In this document: piece after piece, positions 9,921 through 22,105 of the stretch
Position numbering within the stretch: position 1 is the stretch's first letter
Layout: the number at the start of each line of letters is the position of its first letter
Assembly (NCBI GenBank): GCA_021234155.1
Contig: JAJEKV010000035.1
Span: forward strand, 4,168,224 to 4,232,223
Length of the DNA stretch: 64,000 bases
Source of the DNA: Isoetes taiwanensis
Lineage: Eukaryota > Streptophyta > Lycopodiopsida > Isoetales > Isoetaceae
Direction: 5' to 3'
The notes under the pieces: generated by a model
Told to the model about the DNA's origin: nothing
Databases searched by the model: none
Seen by the model: the letters and a program-made list of their open reading frames with translations, nothing else
Translations under genes and position numbers: made by a program

Positions 9921-11582
9921 AAACATAGCTCAAGATAAAAAAATAATCACATTAGCTCACTGGGTATATTGGTTAAAGCAGTCTTATTAAGACATTGAGT
10001 TATTTTAGTAGAGGTTTGAGCCCCCGTATTTCATATTCTAAAATCTTAGGCAAAGCCGTATAGAGGTTCGATATTCTCTCAAAACCTTAGGCGAAAGCGT
10101 ATTCCATATTTCAAAATCATAGGCGCCTCCAATCATAAATGACTATAAGCGAAACGAGAGGTGCTCAGAGGCCCCAACATACGATCTGGGTCATAGGATT
10201 GACGAATCCGACGACTGTGGTAGTCTAGGGTGTACCTTGTTTAGAATATGTAGCAAAATAACAGGGGGTTCCAGGGGGATTTGATATGGATGTAAAAAAT
10301 AACAATTCTTGAATCCATAGACCACATATTCCTAAAACAATTGAATGGGTCATTATAAAAAAAAAAATATAGACTCAAGATAAAAAATAATCACATTAGC
10401 TCACTGGGTATATTGGTTAAAGCAGTCTTATTAAGACATTAAGTTATTTTGGTAGAGGTTCGAGCCCCCGTATTTCATATTCTAAAATCTTAGGCAAAGC
10501 CGTATAGAGATTCGATATTCTCTCAAAACCTTAGGCGAAAGCGTATTTCATATTTCAAAATCATAGGCGCCTCCAATCATAAATGACTACAAGCGAAACG
10601 AGAGGTGCTCAGAGGCCCAGCATACGATCTGGGTCGTAGGATTGACGAATCCGACGACTATGGTAGTCTAGGGTGTACCTCGTTTAGAATATGTAGCAAA
10701 ATAACAGGGGGTTCCAGGGGGATTTGATATGGATGTAAAAAATAACAATTCTTGAATCCATAGACCACATATCCCTAAAATAATTGAATGGGTCATTATA
10801 AAAAAAAAAAAACATAGATTCAAGATAAAAAATAATCACATTAGCTCACTGGGTATATTGGTTAAAGCAGTCTTATTAAGACATTGAGTTATTTTGGTAG
10901 AGGTTCGAGCCCCCGTATTTCATATTCTAAAATCTTAGACAAAGCCGTATAGAGGTTCCATATTCCCTCAAAACCTTAGACGAAAGCGTATTCCATATTT
11001 CAAAATCATAGGCGCCTCCAATCATAAATGACTATAAGCGAAACGAGAGGTGCTCAGAGGCCCCAACATAAGATCTGGGTCGTAGGATTGACGAATCTGA
11101 CGACTGTGGTAGTCTAGGGTGTACCTCGTTTAGAAATATGTAGCAAAATAACAGGGGGTTCCAGGGGGATTTGATATGGATGTAAAAAATAACAATTCTT
11201 GAATCCATAGACCACATATTCCTAAAACAATTGAATGGGTCATTATAAAAAAACATAGACTCAAGATAAAAAATAATCACATTAGCTCACTGGTATATTG
11301 GTTAAAGCAGTCTTATTAAGACATTGAGTTATTTTGGTAGAGGTTCGAGCCCCCGTGTTTCATATTCTAAAATCTTAGGCAAAGCCGTATAAAGGTTTGA
11401 TATTCTCTCAAAACCTTAAGCGAAAGCGTATTCCATATTTCAAAATCATAGGCGCCTCCAATCATAAATGACTATAAGCGAAACGAGGGGTGCTCAGACG
11501 CCCCAACATACGAACTGGGTCGTAGGCTTGACGAATCCGACGACTGTGGTAGTCTAGGGTGTACCTCGTTTAGAATATGTGG
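9921..11582 (+). repeat. 444-bp tRNA-like unit array, block 2 (about 3.7 units)
   Basis: These are head-to-tail units. Starts of attagctcac are at 9951, 10395, 10840 and 11281, giving periods of 444, 445 and 441. Each unit has the A-box-like tagctcactggg, the B box ggttcgagccc (one T change in the first unit), a gggggttccaggggg motif and an A-rich end. The array stops abruptly at aatatgtgg, where unrelated sequence (acagtacc) starts; in copy 2 the array continues at this point. Confidence 0.95.
10397..10467 (+). promoter_or_regulatory. Internal Pol III-type promoter (A and B boxes) of one repeat unit
   Basis: Representative of all full units. The A box tagctcactggg (10397-10408) differs from the TRGCNNAGYNGG consensus at one base. 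The B box ggttcgagccc (10457-10467) fits GGTTCGANNCC perfectly. A 7-base loop ttattaa between gtc and gac imitates an anticodon arm, and cattagctca recalls the D-arm of plant tRNA-Ile. A TTTT (10447-10450) lies between the boxes. Transcription is inferred, not shown. Confidence 0.6.
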
Positions 11583-14500
11583 ACAGTACCATGTGGCATG
11601 ACATATAAATGCTATCTACCCATCTATCTATTTATTAAAAACGTCCTTCGTGTCACCATCTTGTCTTAGGACATGAACGTCCTCTTCCCTAAGCCATGCA
11701 CCAAATCTTTACATAAGTTTTTCAGCTCTTGCTGCCTCTCAAGCCAGAAATCTACCTTTGCATAATAGGGAAGATCACCCTTGAAGTTATGCCATTCATC
11801 CAACAATCGTGAAGGCAATAACCTTCCTATATAGGTCCTCCCCTTCCTCAATACGGTTTCTACGTCTATGGCCGATTTTCAGTCGTCCGGCCTTTATGCC
11901 TAGCACAACGTATCCAATTCACCCTTTGTTGTGACCTTTATTCGGTAGAGTCACCAATCCAATTACTCTTTTACATATCCGTTAACCGTCTTGTAGCTTC
12001 TAAGCCGCTATTATATGCTCCTTCTGTTGTCAACCCACCTATCATTGGAGGTTATGATTCAACATTGTCCTCAACCTGGAAATGTTAACATTTCTCTGTC
12101 ATGATGCTATAACGCTGTTCTGCCATTCCAAATAACTTGGCATCCTCATTTAAGCCATAGTCATGGCCTAAGAGCGGGTGAGCCTTTGTAAATTACCTGG
12201 AGTCATCAAGGTGCTTGCCTTGTATTTTGTGAGCCTTTCTACAATTACCTACGTTTAATATAACCCGGGCTTGAATCAATGTTCGAGTCCTGTATATGTT
12301 AACTCGCACCCCCATGTAACCCATGGCGTCACCGCTGCCTGGTCCAGGTATGGATCATATGGGAACGCTAGTCTTAGGTGTCTATGCAAGACACATTCGA
12401 ACATTTAGCAGGTAACTGCTATTCGCTACTTATCCTGGAATTGTACTATTGTACTACTCAAACCCACTACCTTAAGCTTTATTCTATTGGCCGTTGACAT
12501 TTATTTCAAGTGCCAACTACCACATCATACCCTAGCATGCAACGGATTGACGGTCCTTTGCACATTTTGAACGTATCTCCAGACCCTTCATCAGTAACTT
12601 TAGGATACGCTCGTCTTTCTCTCCTTGTGTCGCCACCTACATTACCTCCCTAAGATGTTTATCGTATGTGTACATGGTATGTACATAATAAACATATCTC
12701 CACATCCCACAATGCTAGAGCTCTGCTCTAACTTAGTTAAACTATAACCGTCATAGTTCTTTCAAACAAACCCATTGCCTTTGTACCTTTACGATGTGGC
12801 TTCGCCACCTATTTCCCAAATCGACAGGGGCCGACTCTATGTTGGACTTGTATATGCTGCCTATAATTTGATAGGGTCCCTAGTTATTTCAACCATTCCT
12901 TTAGTGCCTTATGGTACTTTAACCCCGTACATAACCTATGATTTCCCCCACGAGATTATGCCATAATTTCGAGGGCTATTACCTCACATGCAGAGCTTTT
13001 CTAAAGGCTTCTTTCACTAAGGATCCTTTGTGTCCTCCATATTACCCATGCTTAGTTACACTTAACCTATTTTTCTTAAGTTATCATGTGGATTTCAGCT
13101 TTTGATCAGCTTCAAATGCTGTCGTCTTTGGCTCCCTCATAATGAAGTCGAGGCACTAAAACCTCCTGGTCTACCCAATGTTTCAATCTTCGTTAGTAAC
13201 CGCCATATGGTTATCCAATTCCTTACCCTCTTAAGCGTTTCAAACTCATAATCTCTAGTCTATGCCTCAAGGCAACGGATCCTCCACCTTCTACTTCAGT
13301 ACCTATAATTGTCCCCGTGAGTAGGGTAACTCTTAGGATATATGGACTATTGGTCTAGATAATCTCACTCCTTGTAATCTATACACCTCGTCTTGATTTT
13401 TTTTATCGGCACTTAGAGTTCCTATATATTGCCTCTTCTCGGTTACCCCTAAAGGTATAATCGCCAAAGTCATCGTACTCCTTCTTATCTTCCATCAGGG
13501 GACGCGATATTCTTATACATCTTTTCATTCCCAAAACCAAATAAATGCTCTTAGCTTATAACGTTGAACTAATACATGGGTATCTAGAACCTTTGAGTAT
13601 TTAAGCTCTCATTATCGGTTATTCCAATACTGTTCCAACCATCCTCGGGATGTTTTTGAATGTAACATCACCGTATATGCTAGACTTACTCTAGCTATTC
13701 TCACTGATTTAAACTTTTCTCATCTTCCTTAGTACGACGTATCTAAGATAGTCAACTCCAACCATTGGGTTAACTTGAATGCTTATCTCTGGTAAAGCAT
13801 ACCTAACCCAATATCTTAGATATAAACATATCATTACGCTCATTCTTTAAACCTTGTCAAGTAATATTTCCCTAAGCCTTATGCGTATATTCTACTATCT
13901 TTTAATATGATATACCTCCTCATATCACAATTGGTCGCTCGTTGTTATTATATGATATAGTAACATGTGTCCACCAACCCTAAGTCTAGACTCCTATGTA
14001 ACTTGTTGACATAGGCATCTAGCTATATTCCGACTTGCGGCCAACTTAATTCCCCAACTTGGTTATCTAGTACCGTACACATGTTGTGGTTTCGACACCA
14101 CTAACCTTACTTTGCCTTCGCCTTCAAGTTCCAGTCATCACTTCCACAGGGGCACATGCCAACCTAAGTTCCTTGTGGACATGTTTCATCGCTAGTATAA
14201 GAACTCTTATCTTCATTACTTCCGTACTCATATATGTGAACTAAAAATTCTATTACACATCCTATCTTCTTTTAGTTATGTTTTACTATTAAACGGTCCT
14301 AGTACGCATATACCAACGTGGAATTACTCCTCGGGATACACACACGATACCAAGTCCATAGCACATCCTCCTTGGAGAGATGTTCATTGGGCACCTACCT
14401 TGTTCATACTCCAGACTTTGGTATATTCCATGTGTCATTCCCAACTCTCTATATTTGAAACGTTGTTTACAACAACTTGCAAGCACCTCTTGTCTCCCAC

Positions 14501-15640
14501 TTGTCGTGTGGGTACATTACTTGCCTTCCTAATGTATCATTAGTTGAAGGTCAACTTTCCTTCATAGTCTGGCTTCACCAAAGATCCAACATACCTTGCA
14601 GCTTTTCGATGGTTGCGCCTGTTCCTACCAATTGTCGTCTTCTCTTGACCTTATGTGGAAACTACGTTCCACACTATTCTCCAGTCTGTTATACGGCATC
14701 TCGATGCTCCCAGCAGACATAACATGTGTCCATTTCCTTAATTTATACCATGCATTTGACCAATGTCATTAAGCGTATCCACGTGGTTACGTGGTCTTCT
14801 TGGTCGTCTATAATCTTGCGTCTTTATTTCACGCCTCAGGAACATCAATCTCTTTACCAAACACAATATATGTGTAATTTTATAATCCATAGCTTATGGA
14901 TCAACATCCTCATACGATATCATTCTAAAGTGATCTCCCTTTCATGAGCTGGGTATTTATAATCCAGTTTCCCACCTTACTATAGTACCTCTTTAACGTG
15001 GTCTACGGTAGATAATCATAAACCATTTCTCCATCAGATATATGGTGCTATATCCAGTCTCCTTCTACGTTCAATGGCAACATATATGCCGCATGGTAAA
15101 TTCATCCTCATAATTATTAGGTCCAGTGTTTCAATCGCATAATAACCATCGTTATATCAATTTTCTCCAGTATCCATCCAAAATAAGGATACCCTACCAC
15201 TCCTTATTCCCATCATTCAGCACTTCTACTTCAGGTAAGAGCCCAGGACCTGCTTAACCACCATTATATAATAGCCTCAAGAAGCACCACGCATGCTTTC
15301 TATGCTTAAAAAATCGTGCACTGTGCCATGTCAATGTATGCGAATGTCTAGATATCTAATAAACGTATACATATAACTAAGGAATTAATATGTGTGCTCA
15401 TGTAGTAAAGCTCGTTTTAGTATTAGTTCGCCTTGAAATTCCGTTGGTCAACTAACCTAAGGAATCATCTATTATTCTATTTTGCAGCATTATCAGATAC
15501 AAACCTTAGATCTATGATTTTAGATGTAGCGCCACAAAGGTTTTACCCATGGTTACTTAAAGCCAACAATATAGCAATTGGAGTGTTACATCCTAGAACT
15601 TTATTTGAAATTAAATCAACATTTAAATCAACAATGTAGT
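11583..15640 (-). mobile_element. Strongly decayed Ty3/gypsy-like retrotransposon relic
   Basis: About 4 kb with no long open frame. The minus strand is purine-rich, as expected for a retroelement coding strand. Weak vestiges appear in the right order. A zinc-knuckle-like TCYVCWEHRDAV (about 14722-14687) precedes an RT-like RCIDYKE (13392-13369), which resembles the CxDYR region, and a GGGSVALRHRLE stretch (about 13290-13260) sits where gypsy RT has its FSKIDLRSGYHQ box. Every motif carries stops or frameshifts. No flanking LTR is visible. It starts exactly where the repeat array of copy 1 is cut. The family assignment is tentative. Confidence 0.4.
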
Positions 15641-16460
15641 CTCACTTTTTAAGGGTCTTTAACCCTCGCATATCAGGGTCTGGCTATCAGTTACAGCTAA
15701 GTGTAAACTATGGATCGAGAGTGTGAGTGTGCAAACATTAAAGATACTCAAAATGGGGAAAGCTATTTAAACACATAGTCAAATATAATAGAAGGATATA
15801 ATTATATATGTCTTACACAAACTCCTAAGGGAATAACGAGACTAATATTAAAGTATGTGGGTCAAAATGGCAAATACAGTACAATATATAATTCTATTAA
15901 AGGGTAACTATAAATGTCAGGGGCATCTAAACACTCACGATAGCAATATATGAGTTGTTAAAATTGTAACAAAATAGGAAAACAAAAATTAGATGCAAAA
16001 TTACATTGAGCCTAGCTGTAATAAAATCACTTGCAAAGTGAAGGGACAATATAATAGATATATACACAGAAGTTAATATGATTAGAATGACTTTCTACTA
16101 AACAGTCTGAGGTTAATAACTCTGTATTATAATATAACAACAAATAGAAGTTCTTTATATCTATACCTGTCTTTAATATATAATCAGTTACCTGTATGTA
16201 TAGAAAGAATGATTTCTAAAATAAATAAACTGTGAACTCGTCACCACGAATGAAACAGTGAACTGTTCACTTTTGACAGTCCTAAGCGATGATCATGTCT
16301 GATCTATACAAGTCATTTCAAACTTAATCACTTTGAACATGACAACGTCTGTGTGATTTATAATCTCACGCTATCTCTTTAAGGAGGGGAGACTTCCTTC
16401 CAATGTATGATGTGTTGCCCTGCAATAAGAGTAGTCTTGATGCTGAGGACAGCATCATTT
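15641..16460. other. AT-rich stretch without recognised content
   Basis: No coding region or clear repeat is visible. Just before 16461 a short plus-strand frame reads LDAEDSIIFKVGRM and ends at a TGA, which resembles the C-terminal words of plant gypsy polyproteins, so some of this stretch may be the eroded 3' end of a plus-strand element. Confidence 0.4.
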
Positions 16461-17877
16461 TCAAGGTGGGGAGAATGTGACGTTCCACATATTTATACGC
16501 CTATTTAAGTATAAATACATGACACGTCACTATGAATAATTAATGGCACATTAATTATTCATAAGCTAAGGTTAGCTATGTTAATAATTAAATTATAAAG
16601 GTGGAAACCTAACCTAAAACCCTAATTCGAATTTAGGGCTTATCCTAATATTAAAAAGGGCTAAAATACCAAATTAGTTAATTAATGACATGCCACCTGG
16701 CCCAAATCGATTGGGCAAGGCAGGGTTTCCATTTTGGACACCCAAATTAGGGCTTTTTGTGCCCCAATTCGAATGAGGAGCAATTGGAGATGGAGGAGGA
16801 GAGCCCAAAGCCGCTGTTCTTTGGCCCAATTTGGTTGAATGCCCAAAGCCGTTGGTGAACACCCAAGTTCTTTGAAAGATGGAAGCCCCATGATAACGGA
16901 TCTAGCAGAAACTCGGGTTAGTGGGTAGTCTAATTTGAGCTTCTAGGATAGCGTCTCAGTTAGTCTTCTCTGGCTACTTGTGTTAGGATTAACCCTTCTT
17001 TGATATTTGGGATGATATTTTGATTATGGAATATGCTTGGTTATAGATGGATGGATGAATCTATGATAGTATCTCTGTTAGCCTTTCGTGAAGCAGGGAT
17101 TAAAGGGGGGTAGAGACCTCTGAGCCCATGTATTGTAGTATGCTCCTAGGTAGAGCCCTGTATTATTCCCATTAGTTGCGGCCTGTGCACAAGAGACCAC
17201 CGAGTCATGGATGCTATGGGATTGCTTAGCACCAGAGAAGGGGCGCAGTGGTGAAGTGGGGGTGGGGTCTTGCAGGAACATACAAGGCTCCTGGGACTCC
17301 TACAGTGGGCTAGGCCTGATAGCCGGTCACGTAGAGGGCCGGGTATGAGTCTGACACTCCCTGGGTGCAGAGGTGTGACCCGTATGGGGCATCTTGTACT
17401 TTGAGTAGATTTAGGGTGAGTAAGTCGGGTACGGATGCGGGGGTCGCTGATGCGGCACGTATTCTCCAGCTCACCCATGGAACCGCTGCGATCCTGGAAG
17501 GGGACACTTCCCTGACCTGCCTCATCGGACCAGGGCTTCATGAACTCTGGAGTAGGCTCGAAGGGTGATACCTTGAGTCTGTGTCTCCGGAAGGCTATAG
17601 TGATGCCATAGCATGATTCGACTCATCTGCAAAGTGTGCACAGGAGGGGCGGATGGAGTGGACAACCCTAGCCGATGTTCTATGCCAGCCAACGCCATGT
17701 CAAGATTCGGTCTGCTGATCTCTTGAGACCTAGTCGTCAGTCGATCCTCACTGGAGTCTGAGCCGGGGTAGAACCATGGGTTTGGGGTGTTTTCCCTAGT
17801 GTTAAATGCATATTCTTTGTTGTTGTCACTTGGATGGATGTGCCACCCCTCGTGGTGGTATTTTATGATATGATTAT

Positions 17878-18803
17878 GGGCAAAAGTATGCTGGTGGGTA
17901 GCAAATAAACGCGATGCAGCACCCAGCACCCAGCACTTTCCAGCACTTTTTTTTTTTTTGTTTTTCATAATCGGCCATGCAATTCGATCATATATGCAAA
18001 ATTTCAGGGCCTAATTTGGGATATTGAGTGAGCAATTAGAGAAAACCCATTTCTGCAGCAATTTTGGTAAAACAGAACAAAATTTCTTAATTCAGCCCAA
18101 ATTAAGCTAAATCAGATGGGGCTTTTCAGATTTTCATAATCGGCCATGCACCCATATCCTACATGCAAAATTTCAGAACCTAATTTGAGATATTGTGTGA
18201 GCAATTAGAGAAAAACCATTACTGCAGCAGTTTTGGTACAGTGAAGAATTTTTTAATTCAGCCCAAATTAAGCTAAATCAGCTGGGGCTTTTCAGATTTT
18301 CATAATCGGCCATGCACCCATATCCTACGTGCAAAATTTCAGAACCTAATTTGGGATATTGAGTGAAAAATCAAAGAAAAACCATTCTTGCAACAGGTTT
18401 TTTGTAAAACAGTGAGAAATCTCTTAAGTCAGTCCAATTTAAGCAAAATTAGATGGGGCTTTTAGGCTGAATATGGTCGAAATGACAATCCTACCTTGGT
18501 GGATAAGTTTTATGAAAAGATATGATGGATTGAGCAACTAATTGGAGATTCACATGCCAATTTGGAGTTTGGGTCATTTCTGCGCACTAGTCAGACTCCA
18601 ATCTAATGAAATCGATGCTAATTTGATGAAAAATTCGAGCAATGTGGAACGATTCTTGGCTGAAGAATCCTATTAACAAATAAAGGGTGTAAAAAAATGA
18701 ACCCACGAGCACCCACCAGCACCCAAAAAAAAGCAGGAAGCAGGGGTGCTAAAAGCATGCGTCCGGACGCGTGCTTTTGCACCCCACTAGCATACTTTTG
18801 CCC
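17878..18803. mobile_element. Non-autonomous DNA transposon with ~20-bp TIRs
   Basis: The left end gggcaaaagtatgctggtgg and the right end, reversed, gggcaaaagtatgctagtgg are near-identical terminal inverted repeats. The flanks carry ttat on both sides (17874-17877 and 18804-18807), a possible 4-bp target-site duplication. The body has no transposase. It contains three ~168-bp tandem repeats and a near-perfect 28-bp palindrome next to the right end (18751-18778). Poly(T) and agcaccc motifs near the left end are mirrored at the right end. The superfamily is uncertain. Confidence 0.7.
17966..18480. repeat. Three ~168-bp tandem repeats inside the TIR element
   Basis: The phrase cataatcggccatgca recurs at 17966, 18135 and 18301 (spacing 169 and 166). 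Each copy continues with caaaatttcag, a gagcaattagagaaaa-type phrase and attaagctaaatcag. The third copy is the most diverged. Confidence 0.88.
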
Positions 18804-19919
18804 TTATGCTGTGTGCTAACATTGTATTCACGCTTCCGCGACATAGGAGCCCCATTGAAGGCGTGGGCCGAATGACCCCTCTGTGTCCTTCACTCGAGCA
18901 TCTTCCTATAGATGGCCCGAGTTAGACGGAGGGCCCTGCTCGTGGCGAGTTGGTCGCCATGGGAGGGGAAAGTCCCCGTACGTATACGTCAGAGTGTCGT
19001 ATATGTTCAGGGAGCGTCACACCACATCATGACACGTGTGTAGACTCATTCATTGCGGGCATTTATGGCGGACAATCATGACACTTATATAATCATTTTT
19101 TTGTTCTCACACATTTTCTCCCTTCAAAATTACTTGGACGAGACTCGTATACATGCTTATTTATTGGGGAGGATCTCGTGACGTCGACATCTCATTTATT
19201 ACAAAGGATTTTGTGACGTCGACCTTTAGGCATTAATTGAAGCCGATGAACTGATTTATTGCAGAAGATTTACACGCCATGCCACTACCGAGTTTGAAAG
19301 CCTTGTTTCCTTCACGTTTCTCTTCTTGGGAGTGATTTACGCAAGATCTCGGATGTTCTACTTAATTCAAGCAAAAGATATATTGTTTTTCGAATTGACG
19401 GTATTTTTGAAGTGGATTCAACTTGGATCTAAGAAAGATCTAGTCGGATCTAGCTTGGATCAAAGTGGAATTGCCATGCCTGTAAATTGTTTCGTGCAAA
19501 TCTAAGCTTAAAATTGAAGCATTTAAAGATTGATCCTTCAGGCGGATCTGGCTACAATTGCACCGCTTGGCGTACGCTACCGGAGTTAAGCTTTGCCACC
19601 GGCGGCGCTTCTGGCGATTCACTGCATCAAACACCTTCCAGGTAGAAGAGCCAGAGCAAGCAAAAATAGCAGCCTGTGATATAATTCGACACCCTGTAGC
19701 TACTTCGTACACCAACATAGGCATGAGCAATGTAATTACTTTAACTTTCACATGTCTAGAACTGGTATTGTTTCAACTTAACAATATTTGGTGGAGAGAA
19801 ATGTTTGCGGCGGCCTTGGTCGCCACGATAAATTTCTTGTAAGATAACCATAAAACCATGAGAAACCATAAAATAACTGTGAGGCATCCATAAATATGAA
19901 GTGCAACTCCGCTTCTATG

Positions 19920-20060
19920 CCTCATGTGTACACACCCTCCGAGCCAGGTAACACGACGAAACACCCTCCGAGTCAGGTAACACCCTCATGTGTACACACC
20001 CTCCGAGCCTGAGTCCAACGCTAGGGGACCACTTCCAAGCCAGGTAACACAACGAAAGAC
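19920..20060. repeat. Short degenerate minisatellite
   Basis: The phrase caccctccgagccaggtaac occurs several times with variation, interspersed with catgtgtaca and aacacgacgaaa, giving an irregular period of about 35-45 bp. Confidence 0.7.
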
Positions 20061-20798
20061 CCTCACCGGGATGACAATGCACGATGTCAAGAACAAGAAC
20101 AACTACGAGTCCAAGCCTTCGCAAATGGACTCCGGTCCCGGAGGATATGCACTTATACATCAACCAATAACTTAGCACATGTCCCACATGTCAGAGTTTA
20201 AACCATATTTACCATCATGGTGCAAGAATCCAGTGTCACATTTCACATGCATTTCTCATGCATATATACCAAGGACAACATAGAGCAATGCCAACACTTG
20301 CAATGATATCATAGAGATCTAATCACATTCATGTGCTACCATGTCATGAGGGCATGAAAGAACATGCCTCCGAGTGCTTGCCAATGTCAACCCATGCTGG
20401 AGGGGTCTGAATAAGGAAGACTAGCCCCACAGTATTATGGCTTCTTTGTTGCAGATTGGAGGCCAAATAAATATATGCGATGGTATATTTAACTTGTGGC
20501 GGGTAACTTCTAACCTTTGCCTGAGTATTGTAGCCTAAAAAGAGGCTGCAATCATCATACTACAGACTGACAGAAAAAGTAGATGTGTTTGTGAGAAGTG
20601 ACCAACAGAATATGAATTATTGATTGGGATGTAATTTAAGATTGGAAATCAGTCTCTTTACGTGGATTACAAACGTACAGGAACTTTGAAAGCGCTTTGA
20701 TAAGCCCAACCTGCAATATGACCAGGTGTGTTGATAATAATGATTTCAAAGGTAAAATGTTTTGTATGGCATGTGCTAACTTTGCTACTGTTAGATAC

Positions 20799-20861
20799 GA
20801 GATAAATTTATGTCTTTGAAGAAGGCTGCTAGGGCGGACACGGTCTTAGAAGCAAAAGAGG
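20799..20861 (+). pseudogene. Isolated exon-like fragment, unrecognised
   Basis: Between an acceptor-like ctgttag and a donor-like gaggtattt, one frame reads RDKFMSLKKAARADTVLEAK, a charged helical sequence. A shorter exon-like piece (IGGQINICD) follows a ttgttgcag site near 20453. These may be remnants of a plus-strand spliced gene. No family is recognised. Confidence 0.3.
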
Positions 20862-21984
20862 TATTTATTCATGTGCTTATCACCCTTGATTGTTGCTTCT
20901 TTGCTATCACAATGCTTTTATAATGCATAAATGTTAGTAGTGCCTTTTTAGCAGGTACGCATATTTAATTAGCTGGATTTCTGTATCTTCCTTTCTGTCT
21001 CATGATTTTTTGTATCTAGTCTAAGTTTCGACATGGTGTCAAACCCCAGGGCACTTGAGAATTTGATTAATCCGAGAAGAAGTAAAATTGGGTGTTATAC
21101 TAACTTTATGCAATAGTATCTAAACATAACATCTCTAGATATACCATCTAACAAGAGCACATAGAAAGTCCATAGTATTTTCCTAAAAGCGATGCTTCCT
21201 TGGAACCACTCCCTCTATAAAGAACACAATATCTCACGATGAATGCAATGCCATACGAATACAATGCCCTTACATTAATTCTCCCATAAGGAACACAACT
21301 TCGTTAGATAACCACTCTCCATTAGCTATTTTAAATTTCCATTCCTAGGATGGGTTCTATAATACAACTAGTTGCCAGTGAAGTGGTGTTCTCATTGAGC
21401 CTTGTAAAATCATTGAGTACAAATTGATTCCCCTACCAGGGATAGAAAATTTGAAAATTCTTGAAAATCAAATGCTCTGAAACTAGACAATCATCGAGAG
21501 CATGACGAAACTAAAGAATATAAGATCGAAGATGTTTTATCTGCCACTTAGTCTATGCAAAGTTGAGAAAACTAATGACCTATTCTCATCAGGATGAAAA
21601 ACCCCGCCCCTTCGGGGAAAACCCTAATGAGAAATGGTCGTCAACGCTCTCAAGAAATGATAGTGGCGTCTGAATCAGAATAGAGAAAACTTGAAAATGT
21701 TGCGTCAAGCAAATAGTTGAAGAATGACCCCACACACTTTGACAACCACGAGACCTTAAAAATAACCAGCAAAGTCAATGCTGAAAGAAAAATAACTTGT
21801 TAGGGAGTTAGATGCCTTAGGCAAGAATGCGCTCGCTGCACAATATAAAAAACGTAAATATAGTAAGACTGGGAGGCTCCAGGGCCACGCCGAAAAAGTA
21901 CAACAGCCGACCAATCAGGAACCATTCACGGAATGACCGTTGCGGGAAAAACATCCGATTAGTGTTGCCTTGGTTGGAGGCTAC

Positions 21985-22105
21985 AGTGCCAAATCAAGAA
22001 AAAATGAATAATAAATACACTCTCGGAGACTACAATGCCACGTCGAGAAAAAATGAATAACAAATACTGTCTCGGAGGCTACGGTGCTACGTCGAGAAAA
22101 TGAGA
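21985..22105. repeat. ~52-bp tandem repeat, 2-3 copies
   Basis: Copies contain aaaaaatgaataa, then ctcggaggctac, then gccacgtcgag with small differences. An eroded extra copy precedes the array (ggaggctacagtgccaaatc, about 21975). Confidence 0.75.

Larger units (their letters stand above)
1..11582. repeat. Segmental duplication, copy 1 (~11.6 kb, direct)
   Basis: The sequence from base 1 to the shared end aatatgtgg is repeated in the same order and orientation at 32524-43539. The left limit is set by the window edge, so the duplication may extend further left. Copy 1 has one extra 444-bp unit near its left end (about 146-590) and about 100 bp (around 7521-7622) missing from copy 2. Large parts, such as 6200-7500, are nearly identical to copy 2, while the LINE and UBP26 parts differ at many short sites. 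It could be a true segmental duplication or two haplotypes placed in tandem by assembly. Confidence 0.93.
16461..19021 (+). mobile_element. Polypurine tract and candidate 3' LTR (gypsy type)
   Basis: A purine-rich run aaggtggggagaa (about 16463-16475) directly precedes tgtgacg (16476). The inverted match cgtcaca ends at 19021, giving TG...CA boundaries with 7-bp inverted ends. The interval is 2546 bp and contains an inserted 926-bp TIR element, so the original LTR would be about 1.6 kb. A TATA-like tataaatac lies at 16509. No second LTR is visible to confirm it. Its plus orientation conflicts with the minus-strand gypsy vestiges to the left, so two elements may be involved. Confidence 0.5.

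Noticed and set aside
10390-10475. A functional tRNA gene
   Set aside because: The D region is too long, the anticodon-like stem has only three pairs and no acceptor stem can be formed; only the promoter boxes are tRNA-like.
11032-11280. Recurrent open frames reading LNEVHPRLPQSSDSSILRPRSY in every array block
   Set aside because: They lie in the non-coding body of the 444-bp unit, differ in length by chance stops and recur only because the unit is repeated.
9921-11582. CRISPR array
   Set aside because: Long (~444 bp) complete repeats without short direct repeats and unique spacers, in a plant-like sequence.
12775-12966. Plus-strand open frame in the decayed element
   Set aside because: No domain and the gypsy-like vestiges lie on the other strand.
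19440-19751. 103-codon minus-strand open frame as a gene
   Set aside because: No recognisable domain, no splice context and no second copy to support conservation.
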